Assembly: GCA_023053575.1 (NCBI GenBank)
Contig: JAKZAP010000013.1
Location: forward strand, 21,145,716 to 21,209,715
Origin: Branchinecta lynchi
Taxonomy: Eukaryota; Arthropoda; Branchiopoda; Anostraca; Branchinectidae
Direction: 5' to 3'
Length of the DNA: 64,000 bases
Shown piece after piece: positions 22,287 to 32,740 of the stretch (its first letter is position 1; the number at the start of each line of letters is the position of its first letter). A program made the position numbers and the translations under genes. The notes under the pieces are model-generated. The model saw only the letters and a list, made by a program, of their open reading frames with translations. It was not told the DNA's origin and ran no database searches.

Positions 22287-22497
22287 AATCCCCCATTGTC
22301 TTGTCCTGGTCTTGTCTTGGGGTTTTTAATCCTACTTCATCTTCTGACACTGCATCCCTTCCTGAACCTATCCCTCAGCCTACCATACCATCTCAATTTC
22401 CAATTTTTGTTGTTGATGATACTAATATTGGAGAAAATGTTTGTTACTATTTTCCTGATGTGACAGTTGAGCGGGAAGAAGCAAAGCTTTTCCTTAA
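22287..22497 (+). CDS. Candidate internal exon of unknown gene
   Basis: Open frame ending at a consensus donor (CTTAA then GTAAGT at 22498). The peptide includes TASLPEPIPQPTIPSQF, then FVVDDTNIGENVCYYFPDVT, then EREEAKLF. The interrupted last codon AA+T joins in phase with the exon at 22787, where the frame stays open. The agreement of donor, acceptor and frame is the best evidence for splicing in the window. The left boundary is uncertain. I do not recognise the protein. Confidence 0.5.
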
Positions 22498-22786
22498 GTA
22501 AGTAATTTATTTATGACCCACCATTTTGAAAAGGCAGAGTAAATGAAGAAAATAAACAAAACACATAAACACGCAGAAAAAAGATAGGCTGTGGACGACT
22601 TTGTGCGCTGGTTGGGCCCTGTTGTCCATGATTTTTTAAAGCGATGAGGAAACATCCCAAAGGGTCACACTTGCATCTTGAATTTTGAATATCTCCGTCA
22701 ATGTATGGTTATGACATAATTTTCGTTAAGTGGAGCAGGTGCTTCGCATATTTGAAATAACATGATCTCATCTTTTTAATCTTCAG

Positions 22787-22997
22787 TATTAAGCTTCAAT
22801 GTCTCCACACAGTCAGTAAGAAGGCTTCTGATGAAATTATTGCTGGAATTCAGAAACTTCAACCTTTATGTCAAGCACATTGTTCTGGTTCTGACCCAGC
22901 AGTTTATGTTTATGTTCCATTTGAGAGGCTGGACTCAAAGGATAAGAGAATTGTTTTTTACCATTGCAACCTACATCTGCCAACAGTTTTAAAAGAG
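22787..22997 (+). CDS. Candidate exon cut by family A element
   Basis: Acceptor TTTTTAATCTTCAG ends at 22786. The frame then reads IKLQCLHTVSKKASDEIIAG, a cysteine-containing middle (CQAHCSGSDPAVYVYVPFER) and HCNLHLPTVLKEF, with no stop until it runs into element A6 at about 22998. A6 begins with CAAAACGTAAGTGG, so transcripts could splice from the donor inside the repeat at 23016. The original continuation after A6 meets a stop within about ten codons. Probably a gene disabled or rerouted by the insertion. Confidence 0.5.
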
Positions 22998-24415
22998 TTT
23001 TTGGGATCCCAAAACGTAAGTGGAGGGATACCTATGACATCGCAAAAGTTGTCCGTCTGTCCGTCCGTCCGTCCGTCTGTAAGCACGATAACTCTCGAAG
23101 GGAATGAGATATTTTGATGAAACTTGGTGAGAAGGTTCGTTGGGTCGTCGGACCAGTCAAGTTCGTAGATGGGCTTTGTAGCTCTACATTTAGGGGTGGG
23201 GGAGGGGATTCAAATTAAGGGACAAACAAAATATTTTGAAACAGCTAATGTGATAGTCGATTATGGGGTAAGAAGACATGCTGAACACGATGGTGAAAAC
23301 CATTTTGTCATCGGACAAGTAGTTCGCCCGGAATCCGGCCAAAACCGGAAAGTTTGTTGAAAGTAAAAGTTTTATTTGAAGTTGATTAGATGTTCGATTT
23401 AGGGGTAGAAAGACATGCTGAAGACGATGGTGAAAATTATTTTCTCGACGGACAAGTATTTCGCCCGGAATCCGGCCCAAACCGGAAAGTTTGTTGAAAG
23501 TAAAAGTTTTATTTGAAATTGATTAGATGTTCGATTTAGGGGTAGGAAGACATGCTGAAGACGATGGTGAAAACTATTTTCTCGATGGACAACTATTTCG
23601 CCCGGAATCCGGCCCAAACCGGAAAGTTTGTTGAAAGTAAAAGTTTTATTTTAAGTTGATTAAATGTTCGATTTAGAGGTAGGGAGACATGCTGAAGACG
23701 ATGGTGAAAACTATTTTCTCGACGGACAAGTATTTCGACCGGAATCCGGCCCAAACCGGAAAGTTTGTCAAAATTAAAAGTTTAATTTGGAGTTGATTGG
23801 ATGTTCGATTTAGGGCAAGAAGACTTGCTGAACACTTGTGTGAAAACAAGTTTTTACCCGGACATGTAGTTCGTCCGGAATCCGGCCAAAACCGGAAAAT
23901 TGTTGGAAGTCGAAGTTTTATTTCTAGTTGATGAGATAAGCGATTTAGGGGTAAGAAGAGATGCTGAGTCCCTGTGTGACAATCGTATTTTACCCGGACA
24001 TATAGTTCGACCGGAATCCGGCTGGAATCGGAAAATTTGTTATAAGCTAAATTTCTATTTGAAGTTGATTAGATGTTCATTACTGGGGAAAGAAGATACC
24101 CTGATTTCGTCTTTGAGCTTTCTTTTTTCGCCGGACAAGTAGTTCTGGAGTTCGGCCGGAACCGGGAAATTGGCAGAAGTGGCAGGAAGTTTTCGTCAAA
24201 ACAGATATGACAGATAGGGGTAAACACACATGCTGAATCCAAATCTGAACTTGGTTTTCTCAGGTGATTAGCTATTTGGCCTTAATCTGTTTCTGAATTT
24301 TAATTGTAAAAATGTTGAAGGAGTCTGGCGAAGACTGGATCTGGCTAAGACAAGACCCAGTTGTCTGGATCAGATATTGAATTTTTGGGATCCCATCGAA
24401 ACCTTTGGTCTTGTT
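22998..24415 (+). repeat. Family A element, copy A6 (full length, longest array)
   Basis: TTTTTGGGATCCCAAAACGT start, CCGTCTGTCCGTCCGTCCGTC run at about 23053-23073, seven to eight core units and a GGGATCCCATCGAAACC...GGTCTTGTT end. The first landmarks of successive units fall at 23265, 23402, 23539, 23676 and 23812, giving a period of 137 bp. The first four units are nearly identical, while the last ones are diverged. 137 is not a multiple of three, which argues against a coding repeat. Confidence 0.9.
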
Positions 24416-24486
24416 TCAAGTGGAAAGGAAGAAATAAGAGAATGCTGTGGGTACAGAGTATAATTACATGGAAATCTGAATGCTAT

Positions 24487-24616
24487 GATGGGAGATCCTG
24501 AAATATTATCCTGGTAGTTTCAAGGAAAGAAGTACAAGGTTTCAAATACTGTCAGTTATACTGATGCTCCTTTTAAAAAGAATTTGTATTGTGCTGCGTT
24601 AAGTTGTGCTCTCTAA
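24487..24616 (+). pseudogene. Possible coding remnant downstream of A6
   Basis: The frame reads NAMMGDPEILSW, a stop, then FQGKKYKVSNTVSYTDAPFK ending in a TAA at 24614-24616. Composition looks protein-like and lies on the same strand as the exons upstream, so it may be the displaced 3' part of the same decayed gene. Confidence 0.3.
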
Positions 24617-25198
24617 TTTGTTGTTGATAAGTCTCAGTTTATCAATTCGCCTTATTCTGGCTCAGCATTCAAAGTGGACTAGATTCTGTTAGTCCCTCAT
24701 TGTCTCAAAATCAACACAATCAACACTTATGTGTGTCTATAGACATACTTATAAGTCGGGTCTGTAGGGTAATGGGTAACTTACATTTTCTGTACTACCT
24801 GCAGGGAGCAGATTCCAGATTTTCTACTCGTCAACCTGAGAGCTATTTTACTATGTCTGTCTGATGTGCTGATGGTGAGACATAGGGGGAATAATAGAAA
24901 CTAGTCCTCTTGGAATTGGAAGTACTAACTGTGATTTTTTTTATTGTTGTTTTATTTGTGCCATGATTTTAACTCGATGTGTTTACTATGATATGTTTCC
25001 CTTTCCAAAACCAATTTGACCTCAATCTTTATGCTTATAAGCTTACTGTCATTATTTTCTTGATGAGTTATTTCGAAGATTACTGTGATTGTTTTCTTGA
25101 TGCCTTATTTACGAGTTTCCAAAGCGTACAAAGTTATATGTAATTATTAAAATCCATGGTTTCTTGAATAGCTCAGTTCTTATGTCACTTGCAGCTTT
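24617..25198. other. No feature recognised
   Basis: AT-rich, T-run-containing sequence; nothing supportable. Confidence 0.4.
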
Positions 25199-26674
25199 GC
25201 TCAAGTGCCATATACAGATCACTTTTCGGTCTGTTGGTCGATCGGTCTGTCGGTTCACTGTTCTTGAGTTACTTCCAGAAAGTTAGGACGATGAAACTTG
25301 GCAGGCATATAAGGGACCTAACCAAACTAACTTGGAAATAGTCACTTCTCCAATCCGACCACCGAGGGGGGAATGGAGGGATGGAGAATCCGGAATGTTG
25401 AGGCATCTACAACTTTCGAACGGGTTATAGGATCTTAATGAAACTTTACAATCTCGTGTCTCAGATCTCCCACTTTGAGTCCTGAATGGATCCGATGAAT
25501 GGGGGGGGGGGGGGAAGTCGGAGGGAGAACCGGAAATATTGTGACACGATTAGACTGGAGCGATTGGGATGAAACTTGGTGGGAAGAACAAGCACATGCC
25601 ATCAGCGACGGAACCGGGCCGGATTCGGACCCTGGGGGGCGGGAGGGGGGGAGGCTAAGACGATGAAAATTGGCTTGACCATTTGAGGCTTGAGATGATT
25701 GCCTTAAAATAGTCAGTTTCCCAATCTGACCATCGTGGGGAGGGGGGGGGGAGAGTCCGGAGTCTTGAGGCATGTATAACTTTCGTATGGGTGATCGGAT
25801 CTGAATGAAACTTGATCTTTGGAAAAGCCTCGTATCTCAAATTTCCGAGATCAGTTCCGACCAGATCCCATGAATGTGGGGTGGGGGTGGTTGGAGGTGA
25901 GAACCGGAAATCTTGTGACACCCTTAGAGTTTAGCGATAAAACTTGGCGGGAAGAGCAAGCACAAGCCATAGATACGTCACAGTACCGGACCAGATTCGG
26001 GCACCTTTGGGGGAGTTGTAGGGGGTGTGGGTCCGAATTTCCGGTCACCGCGAGTTAAGGTACTTCCAGATCCGCAAGGACGATGAAACTCGACTTTGAA
26101 CATCAGAGACTTAACAAGATTGGCTTAGAAATTGTCATTTCTCAGATTCGACCATCCCTTGAAGTACTATTAAAGCAAAATATACTTTTTCATGATCCCC
26201 ATTAGCTCATGATCGTTTATGCCTCAAGGATTTTGCTAAGAAATGAATTTAAATTACATATCTTACCGAAAAGTAAAAAACACTTTTGACCAAAATATAT
26301 AATTATATTCGTGATCCCCAAGGGCCCATGACCCGTTTTGCCTCAAGGGTTTTGTGATTTCCTTAAAGTAAAAACAATTATTTTGAGCTAAATACATATT
26401 ATCATGATTTCGATGAGCTTATCATCATTTGTGCAAGAGTGTTCGTTACGGATGAATGTTCTAGCGCCCTTAAAATGAGCATCATCACAGCCAAATGCAT
26501 AAATAGAATAGTTTTTAAGAACGATTCATTCTCACGATTTCAAAGGACCCATGATCATTCTTATCTCAAGGGGTTTGCTTACAAATGAACTCAACTAACG
26601 CACGAATTGGCAAATTCCTATTTTCATCCTCTGATACAGTGTTGCAAGTGCCAGATGAGCTTCTAGCTCTTGTC
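25199..26674 (+). repeat. Family B element, copy B3 (near full length)
   Basis: Starts CTCAAGTGCCATATACAGAT, then GGTCTGTTGGTCGATCGGTC. Two to three core units with GATGAAACTTGG follow. The conserved tail contains CCCATGACC/ATGATCATT.TT.CCTCAAGGGTTTTG repeats, and the end is TTGCAAGTGCCAGATGAGCT, then TCTAGCTCTTGT. The same octamer CAAGTGCC marks both ends. Confidence 0.8.
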
Positions 26675-26973
26675 TTCTAAACTCTTAATGAATAAAATAT
26701 TAGCTTATAAAGTCATTATTGTTGACTATACATGTATATAAATGGTAATGGTGATAGGGATAGAGAGGAATTTCTGTGAGATTGCTGCAGTAAGAAGCCT
26801 TTTCAGAAAACTCACGTTTTTTCAAACGGGGAGGTCAGACGTTTGCATCGGTCATTAATTTTCATCGTCTCTTAACTAATGTATCGCGCAGAAGACTATC
26901 CAAATCAGAAGAAGGAAGCTTGTGTTTATCGGATCATTATTATGTCTCACGTGTACTTCTGGCACGAATTCCC

Positions 26974-27266
26974 GATGAAACGTTATGTAGCTGCAACCCT
27001 TCAGCATGCAACGCTGCCGGCCCTTTGAACCGGTTTTCCGGTGAAACGTTATGTAGCTGTAACCCTTCAGGATGCAACGCTGCCGGCCCTTTGAACCAGT
27101 TTTCTAAGAAACGCTTTTGCAAATAGAAACGCTTTCTCCTGCAACATATTCTTGTGCGGTACGTTTTCTCTTGAAGCGGATTCGCTATAACGGTTATAGG
27201 AGAAAGGCTTTACTAGAAAACTGGCAAATTCTGAAAACTGGTTCATAGGGCCGGCAGCGTTGCATA
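26974..27266. repeat. 66-bp tandem duplication plus inverted third copy
   Basis: Two adjacent 66-bp units (26975-27106) share GAAACGTTATGTAGCTG and AACGCTGCCGGCCCTTTGAA. A partial third copy lies inverted at 27221-27266 (AACTGGTTCATAGGGCCGGC, then AGCGTTGC). It sits immediately before family B copy B4. Confidence 0.75.
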
Positions 27267-27270
27267 TATA

Positions 27271-29160
27271 AACAAGAGCTACGAGCTCATATGGCACTTG
27301 TTACGAGTAGGCACGGCTCGGTTATGTCAATGATATATCTAGTGTTTGCTAGGTGTCTTCCCACCAAGTTTCATCTCGATCCCTCCACTCATAGCGTTTT
27401 CCAATATTTCCGGTTCTCCCTTCCAGATCCCCCCAAAAGTCACCGGATTCGGTCCGGATTTTAAGTGGGTCGTCTGAGGCATGAGGTCTTTCCAAATATC
27501 AAGTTTCATCGAGATCCGGTCACCCGTTCAAAAGTTATAAATACCTCAAGATTCCGGATTCCCCCTCCCTCCACTCCCCCAACAGTGCCCGAATCGGCTC
27601 GGTCATGTCAATGATTTATCTAGTGTTTGCTAGGTGTCTTCCCACCAAGTTTCATCTCGATCCCTCCACTCATAGCGTTTCCCAAGATTTCCGGTTAACC
27701 CCTCCAGCTCCCCCAAAAGTCACCGGATCCGGTCCGGATTTTAAGTGGGTCGTCTGAGGCATGAGGCCTTTGCAAATATCAAGTTCCATCGAGATCCGAT
27801 CACCCGTTCAAAAGTTATAAATACCTCAAGATTCCGGATTCCCCCTCCCTCCACTCCCCCCACAGTGCACGAATTGGCTCGGTTATGTCAATGATGTATC
27901 TTCACACCAAGTTTCATCTCGATCCCTCCACTCACAGCGTTTCCCAAGATTTCCGGTTGCCCCCTCCAGCTCCCCCCAAAAGTCACCGGATCCGGTCCGT
28001 ATTTTAAGTGGGTCGTCTGAGGCATGAGGTCGTTCCAAATATCAAGTTTCATCGAGATCCGGTCACCCGTTAAAAAAGTTATAAATACCTCAAGATTCCG
28101 GATTCCCCTCCCTCCACTCCCCCAACAGTGCCCGAATCGGCTCGGTCATGTCAATGATGTATCTAGTGTTTACTAGATGTCTTCCCACCAAGTTTCATCT
28201 CGACCCCTCCACTCATAGTGTTTCCCAAGATTTCCGGTTGCCTCCTCCAGCTCCCCCCAAAAGTCACCGGATCCGGTCCGGATTTTAAGTGGGTCGTCTG
28301 AGGCATGAGGTCTTTCCAAATATCAAGTTCCATCGAGATCCGATCACCCGTTCAAAAGTTATAAATACCTCAAGATTCCGGATTCCCCCTCCCTCCACTC
28401 CCCCCCCACAGTACCCGAATCGGCTCGGTTATGTCAATGATATATCTAGTGTTTGCCAGGTGTCTTCCCACCAAGTTTCATCTCGATCCCTCCACTCATA
28501 GCGTTTCCCAAGATTTCCGGTTGCCCCCTCCAGCTCCCCCCAAAAGTCACCGGATCCGGTCCGGATTTTAAGTACGTCGTCTGAGGCATGAGGTCTTTCC
28601 AAATATCAAGTTCCATCGAGATCCGATCACCCGTTCAAAAGTTATAAATACCTCAAGGTTCCGGATTCCCCCTCCCTCCACTCCCCCCCACAGTGCCCGA
28701 ATCGGCTCGGTTATGTCAATAATGTATCCAGTATTTGCTAGGTGTCTTCACACCAAGCTTCATCTCGATCCCTCCACTCATAGCGTTTCCCAAGATTTCC
28801 GGTTGCCCCCTCCAGCTCCCCCCAAAAGTCACCGGATCCGGTCCGGATTTTAAGTGGGTCGTCTGAGGCATGAGGTCGTTCCAAATATCAAGTTTCATCG
28901 AGATCCGATCACCCGTTCAAAAGTTAAAAATACCTCAAGATTCCGGATTCCCCCTCCCTCCACTCCCCCCACGGTGCTCGGATCGGGGAAGTGACTATTT
29001 CCAACTTAATCATTTGGGGTCCCTGATACGCTTGCCAAGTTTTATCGTCCTAGCTTATCTGGAAGTGCCCGAACTAGCAAAACCTGGACAGACCGACAGA
29101 CCGACGGACGGACAGAAATTGCGATCGCTATATGGCACTTGGCCGAAGGGCAAGTGCCAT
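27271..29160 (-). repeat. Family B element, copy B4, with six-unit 282-bp array
   Basis: Inverted 3' end AACAAGAGCTACGAGCTCAT at the left and 5' hairpin GGCACTTGGCCGAAGGGCAA at the right. Between them are about six units. The landmark GGCTCGGT falls at 27314, 27596, 27876, 28139, 28422 and 28704, giving spacings of 280-283 except one short unit (263). The units are far more alike than the core units of other family B copies, which implies recent unequal exchange or replication slippage. The proline-rich frames on the plus strand are by-products. Confidence 0.9.
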
Positions 29161-30020
29161 AAAAACGTTGCGTTTTACTTTAGAGTGATAGCTTTTGATC
29201 ATATGATTAATTGTCTTAGAACATCCCGTTTAAAAAGCTTCGATAAGTTGACAACTTCAGCATTAACCGACAGCGAAGAAACAAAACCAGTTTGAAAGTT
29301 TCGAGGGGTTGACAACTTCAGTAGTAACGTGCACACTGAAACCAAAAATAGGCGACATCGGTTGTGAGACATGTTGGGGACATGTATGCAACAGTCAAGT
29401 GTTGGCTCATAATCGTCTTCGGCAATGAAGAGTTTGCAGCTTTTACTAGTGGGTGTACCTGTTCTTTGTTTCCGGTGTATTCGAAGGTAAGAACAATTTG
29501 GTTCCCAATTGTAAGACATGCAAGCGGCTTGTAAGTAATAAGCGGCTGTTATGCCACAATGATCTTCAGGGATGAGGGGTTTACAACTTCTGCCAGCTGG
29601 TGTACCCATTATTTTTATCCGGTGAACTTTATGTCTATCACGGGAGAGAGACTTGTAAGTAAGAATCGGTTCACGAGGGGCTAGAACTTTTGTAAATTGG
29701 TGCACATTGTATTCGATTTCTATAAACCTGACGGTAGAAAGTTTGTATCGATGGTCTGTCGCTGTAACCTAGGATTAACTGTTCACGCAACGGGTACAAA
29801 CGATAATGTAAAACAATGAGGTAGTTTCGTCATAGTTAATAGTGTCATCTACGGTATTTTAATCCTGAAAAGTTACGGATAGCTTTATAATACCAACTAG
29901 ATTATATAAGATATTGTTCCAAGTTTTCATCCGTTACGATGTCTACGATTGAAAAGGATAAAAGTTCAACTGACTGCAAAGTCAATTTAGTCCCTTCTTC
30001 GGATATTCTTTTGTTGTTGT
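29161..30020 (-). repeat. Segmental duplication SD3, copy 2 (inverted)
   Basis: Reverse-complement relative of 9824-10690 (see that entry). A minus-strand frame at 29199-29705 has two copies of H R.K..GTP..+SCK.LI.ED about 45 residues apart. The frame is open for 168 codons but starts and ends arbitrarily. I treat it as a relic of a repeat-containing gene. Confidence 0.5.
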
Positions 30021-30249
30021 TTTTACAACGCTGAACAATATATTGTTATATAATATATTATATTGTAATATAAAGGTATACCTTTTGATCATGTGAAAAT
30101 TCTTTTTAGAACATACCTTTTAAAAGCTTCGATTAATTGACGATTTCAGCATTTAACCGACAGCGAAGAAATAAAACCAAAGTGTTACTCTCGCAACACT
30201 TTAGTCGGCGAAGGCGGACAAAGGTTGCCGCAACACTTCACGTTGCCCA
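30021..30249. other. AT-rich inverted repeat and flank
   Basis: 30047-30078 is an AT-only palindrome-like run (TTGTTATATAATATATTATA and onward). The stretch AACCAAAGTGTTACTCTCGC at 30176-30195 recurs between A2 and A3 at about 12784, so it is another small repeat. Confidence 0.45.
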
Positions 30250-30501
30250 GGCAACGGAGAACTGCCGTAAACAGTAACCATTAAACTTTCATTATGTCTA
30301 CTTACTTAGACTGGTATTCCTTTGTTGGTATGAGTTGTTCAAAGAAAACACAAAACAACGCCTATGACACTGATTTGTTTTGCCCGCAGATGGAATCAGA
30401 CTGGACCAGTTTTCACTTTCACCTCACCCCAAGAGTTTGGACCGGTTTAACCTCCGCTGACACCCTAGAGATGGTAGATTAAGATCCGATCTGACCTAAA
30501 C

Positions 30502-30730
30502 CAGTGGTTCTCAAAATCACTATGATCCTATCGTCCACTCTCACAATGAGTATGCTCGGAATGCCAACGATCAAATGGCCATACGTGAGGTCGAATAACC
30601 CGAAAATGAATTGTCTAAAATGGCCACAGGGGAGGCTAAAATGTCCCAGTCAAAAATGCAAACTGTCGGACTGTCCCCAGGGGAGGACAAAATCATGCTG
30701 GTCCAATGGACTACGACTTTATATTTTCTG
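30502..30730. repeat. Degenerate G-type repeat segment
   Basis: Carries AGTGGTTCTCAAAATCAC, CCACTCTCACAATG and GCCACAGGGGAGGCTAAAAT, as in G1 and G2 ends. It is present in both SD1 copies (48515-48720 in copy 2), so it predates that duplication. Confidence 0.5.
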
Positions 30731-31306
30731 ATCAAAATTTGGCAGAGGGTAAAGGTGTTAAACTTCAAGATCAGAATTCATGTTGCGCTCCAGAACGAAT
30801 AATCCAAGAAAACGTCCATGTCTGGTTCCAAGCAGCGACAAAGGTTACCCCGACAAATCTGAGTGGAGCTATAGGTGGGGTTTGAGTTGGTACCCGTCTA
30901 CTTCCCTCTTTGCACATGTCAGAGAAAAGTTAAAGTGAGGCTTCACCTTCCAGATTTTCCATCCGGATTCCAGACAGCCGTTTTCGTCGAGACGGATCTG
31001 GAAGGTGATGCCAGGCTAAAAACGTCTGGAAGTCCGGGGTGTTGGACACCCCAGATTCCGGATGTCTGGAAGGTACCATAGAGGCAATCCATTCGAGAGA
31101 CAGAACAAATATGCAAATGTAGGAAGGAAAGGGAAAGTGATTGACAGTTGTGACTGCGGGATGCAAGAGATATTTGAAATGCGAAGGGGACATCTAGGAA
31201 ATGTTGAAGAATAGCAAAATTGGATGTCATCATTATCATGAAAATCTGGAAGGGTTGGCTTGACTATGGAGAAGCCCCGGACGTCTCGGAATCTGGAAGG
31301 TGAAGC

Positions 31307-32060
31307 GGGTGGTTCCCAAAATCACCACGGTCTTTTTGCCCACTCTCACAATGCCCACGATTCAAAATGCCCACGACCACGAAATGCCGGCGGCCTAAAA
31401 AGCCGACAGTTATAGATACCTGGTTAAGTTCGAGTTCGTTTCCACCAAAAATTTGGAATGAACATGATAATGACGGACCTCAACCACGAACCACGTTGAG
31501 GCCTGGCACCGAGTCCTCAACAGACGAATTACAGTCCGACCACGTTTATTTCTACTTCTGCGAGAAGCTCAGACCATCCAAGACGAGATGGACTCAGACC
31601 TCCTCCAGATCGGTGCTGGAGCCGACTTCGGACGAAGGAACCGAAGAATGGTCCGGAAAGACCAGAAAATTCAAGCACTTAAGAAGAAGTTCCAAAGGGG
31701 CTCAGTTCAGTCAGAATCTTCCTCAAGAAAGCACAGCGCTTTTGCGGGATCTAACCACGACGCAATAGTCTACAAATGTTTCTTGTAAGTAATAATAAAC
31801 CAGTTTTATATTTATAATTGAGATAATACAAGTTCATCAAACGATTATCGTCATTCTGATACTCGGTTTATTCCTCCCGTCACTCAATCCTGCCTAATTA
31901 CGGACTGAAAACCTCAAATTTATCCAATCGTGGGCATTTTCAGTCGTGGGCCTTTTGAGTCGTGGGAATTTTGAGTCGTGGGAATTTTAAGGCGTGGGCA
32001 TTCTGAATTGGTGGCATTTTTAGTGGGCATTTTGAGTCGTGGGCATTTTGAGTGTTAGCC
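31307..32060. mobile_element. Mutator-like element G2 with tandem-array TIRs
   Basis: 754 bp, flanked by the 8-bp direct repeat GGTGAAGC (31299-31306 and 32061-32068). The left end is GGGTGGTTCCCAAAATCACC followed by CCCACGA.TCAAAATGC-type words. The right end is an inverted array of (GTGGGCATTTTGAGTC)n at about 31930-32055. The interior carries a MULE transposase relic. An 8-bp duplication fits the 8-10 bp usual for MULEs. Confidence 0.75.
31425..31788 (+). pseudogene. MULE transposase C-terminal relic
   Basis: One frame reads FPPKIWNEHDNDGPQPRT. After a one-base frame change at about 31490 the next frame reads TNHVEAWHRVLN, then LFLLLREAQTIQDEM, and stays open to a TAA at 31786-31788 with a basic helix (RNRRMVRKDQKIQALKKKF). 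The pattern P..WN followed by R.TN..VE.WH..LN is the C-terminal signature of MULE/FLYWCH-linked transposases. The DDE core is missing. Confidence 0.7.
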
Positions 32061-32740
32061 GGTGAAGCCTGGCTTTTACAGCAGGCATACTGATCCGCTC
32101 TGGAGCGCGTAACATGTGGACCATTTTAGACAACACAATCGGCTTTTACTTTCGAATGCTCCGTGGCTTTACTAATATAGCTGTTTGTAGAGGTAATGAA
32201 TACTCTATATGACCGAAACACGAAACACGCCAGTGATCCTCAGGAAGAAGGACTAAGCGTCTGAGTAACGACTCAAATCGTGTGTCAACCAATCACGGCG
32301 ATGTTTGGGAGCAGATGTGACAGATGTTTGGGAGCAGAGGTGGGAGCAGATGTTTTGTAAACAGTTTGCCAATGTTATCGGTGAGACAACACTAGAAAAC
32401 CACCTGGTTATACTTCCTTCAGAATAACTGCTTGCTTTCTGATGGGACACCCTGACACTCCTGTCATTTAATCATATTTTGATAGTATCACTGTAGTTTT
32501 TCCGACAGACCCCATGGTAGTGTCTCTCCCTATGCATTTATGGCACTTATGTTGGAAAATCTGTCAAAATTAGATTATCTTCGCGGATAAAAGTGCTTTC
32601 TTCAAAAGCTGAAGATATTCGTTCGCTGGCATCAAGAACTTTGAAGAATTGTTCTTGCTAGCCTGCCTCTCGGTACTGTTTCATCAGAAAGTTCACTATG
32701 AGTCCGCCGATTCGCGAGGAATGTGGTCATCTATCTCCAG

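Larger units (their letters stand above)
30931..32080. mobile_element. Element N with imperfect TIRs, split by MULE G2
   Basis: The left end (AGGCTTCACCTTCCAGAT at 30938) is answered by AATCTGGAAGGTGAAGC at 31290-31306 plus CT after G2, i.e. the right TIR is interrupted by the G2 insertion. Internally it repeats GTCTGGAAGGT-like words. SD1 copy 2 has AGAGAAAAGTGCAGCAGG at about 50020-50037 with nothing inserted, which is the empty site. Superfamily unknown. Confidence 0.6.
30250..32740 (+). repeat. Segmental duplication SD1, copy 1
   Basis: Collinear with 48228-51660. Anchors are GAGAACTGCCGTA at the left, AACCTCCGCTGACACCCTAG, GATCAGAATTCATGTTGCG, and AAAACCACCTGGTTATACTT. At the right are CTCGGTACT.TTTCATCAGA and CGAGGAATGTGGTCATCTAT. 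The copies differ by insertions: elements N and G2 here, and the G3 array and hAT D4 in copy 2. No intact gene is apparent in either. Confidence 0.8.

Noticed and set aside
23053..23073. GTCCGTCC repeats considered as a CRISPR-like or telomeric array
   Set aside because: They are a short simple-repeat block at a fixed place in families A and B, with no spacers and no telomeric unit.
23169..23360. Frame MGFVALHLGVGEG...RRHAEHDGENHF, also at 152-343 and 13005-13217
   Set aside because: It is the family A 5' block plus the first core unit. The 137-bp period breaks the frame after one unit, so no protein is encoded.
31367..31768. 133-codon frame taken as a single protein
   Set aside because: Only the part around FPPKIWNEHD fits the MULE pattern in this frame. 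The rest of the match is in another frame, so this is a frameshifted relic.
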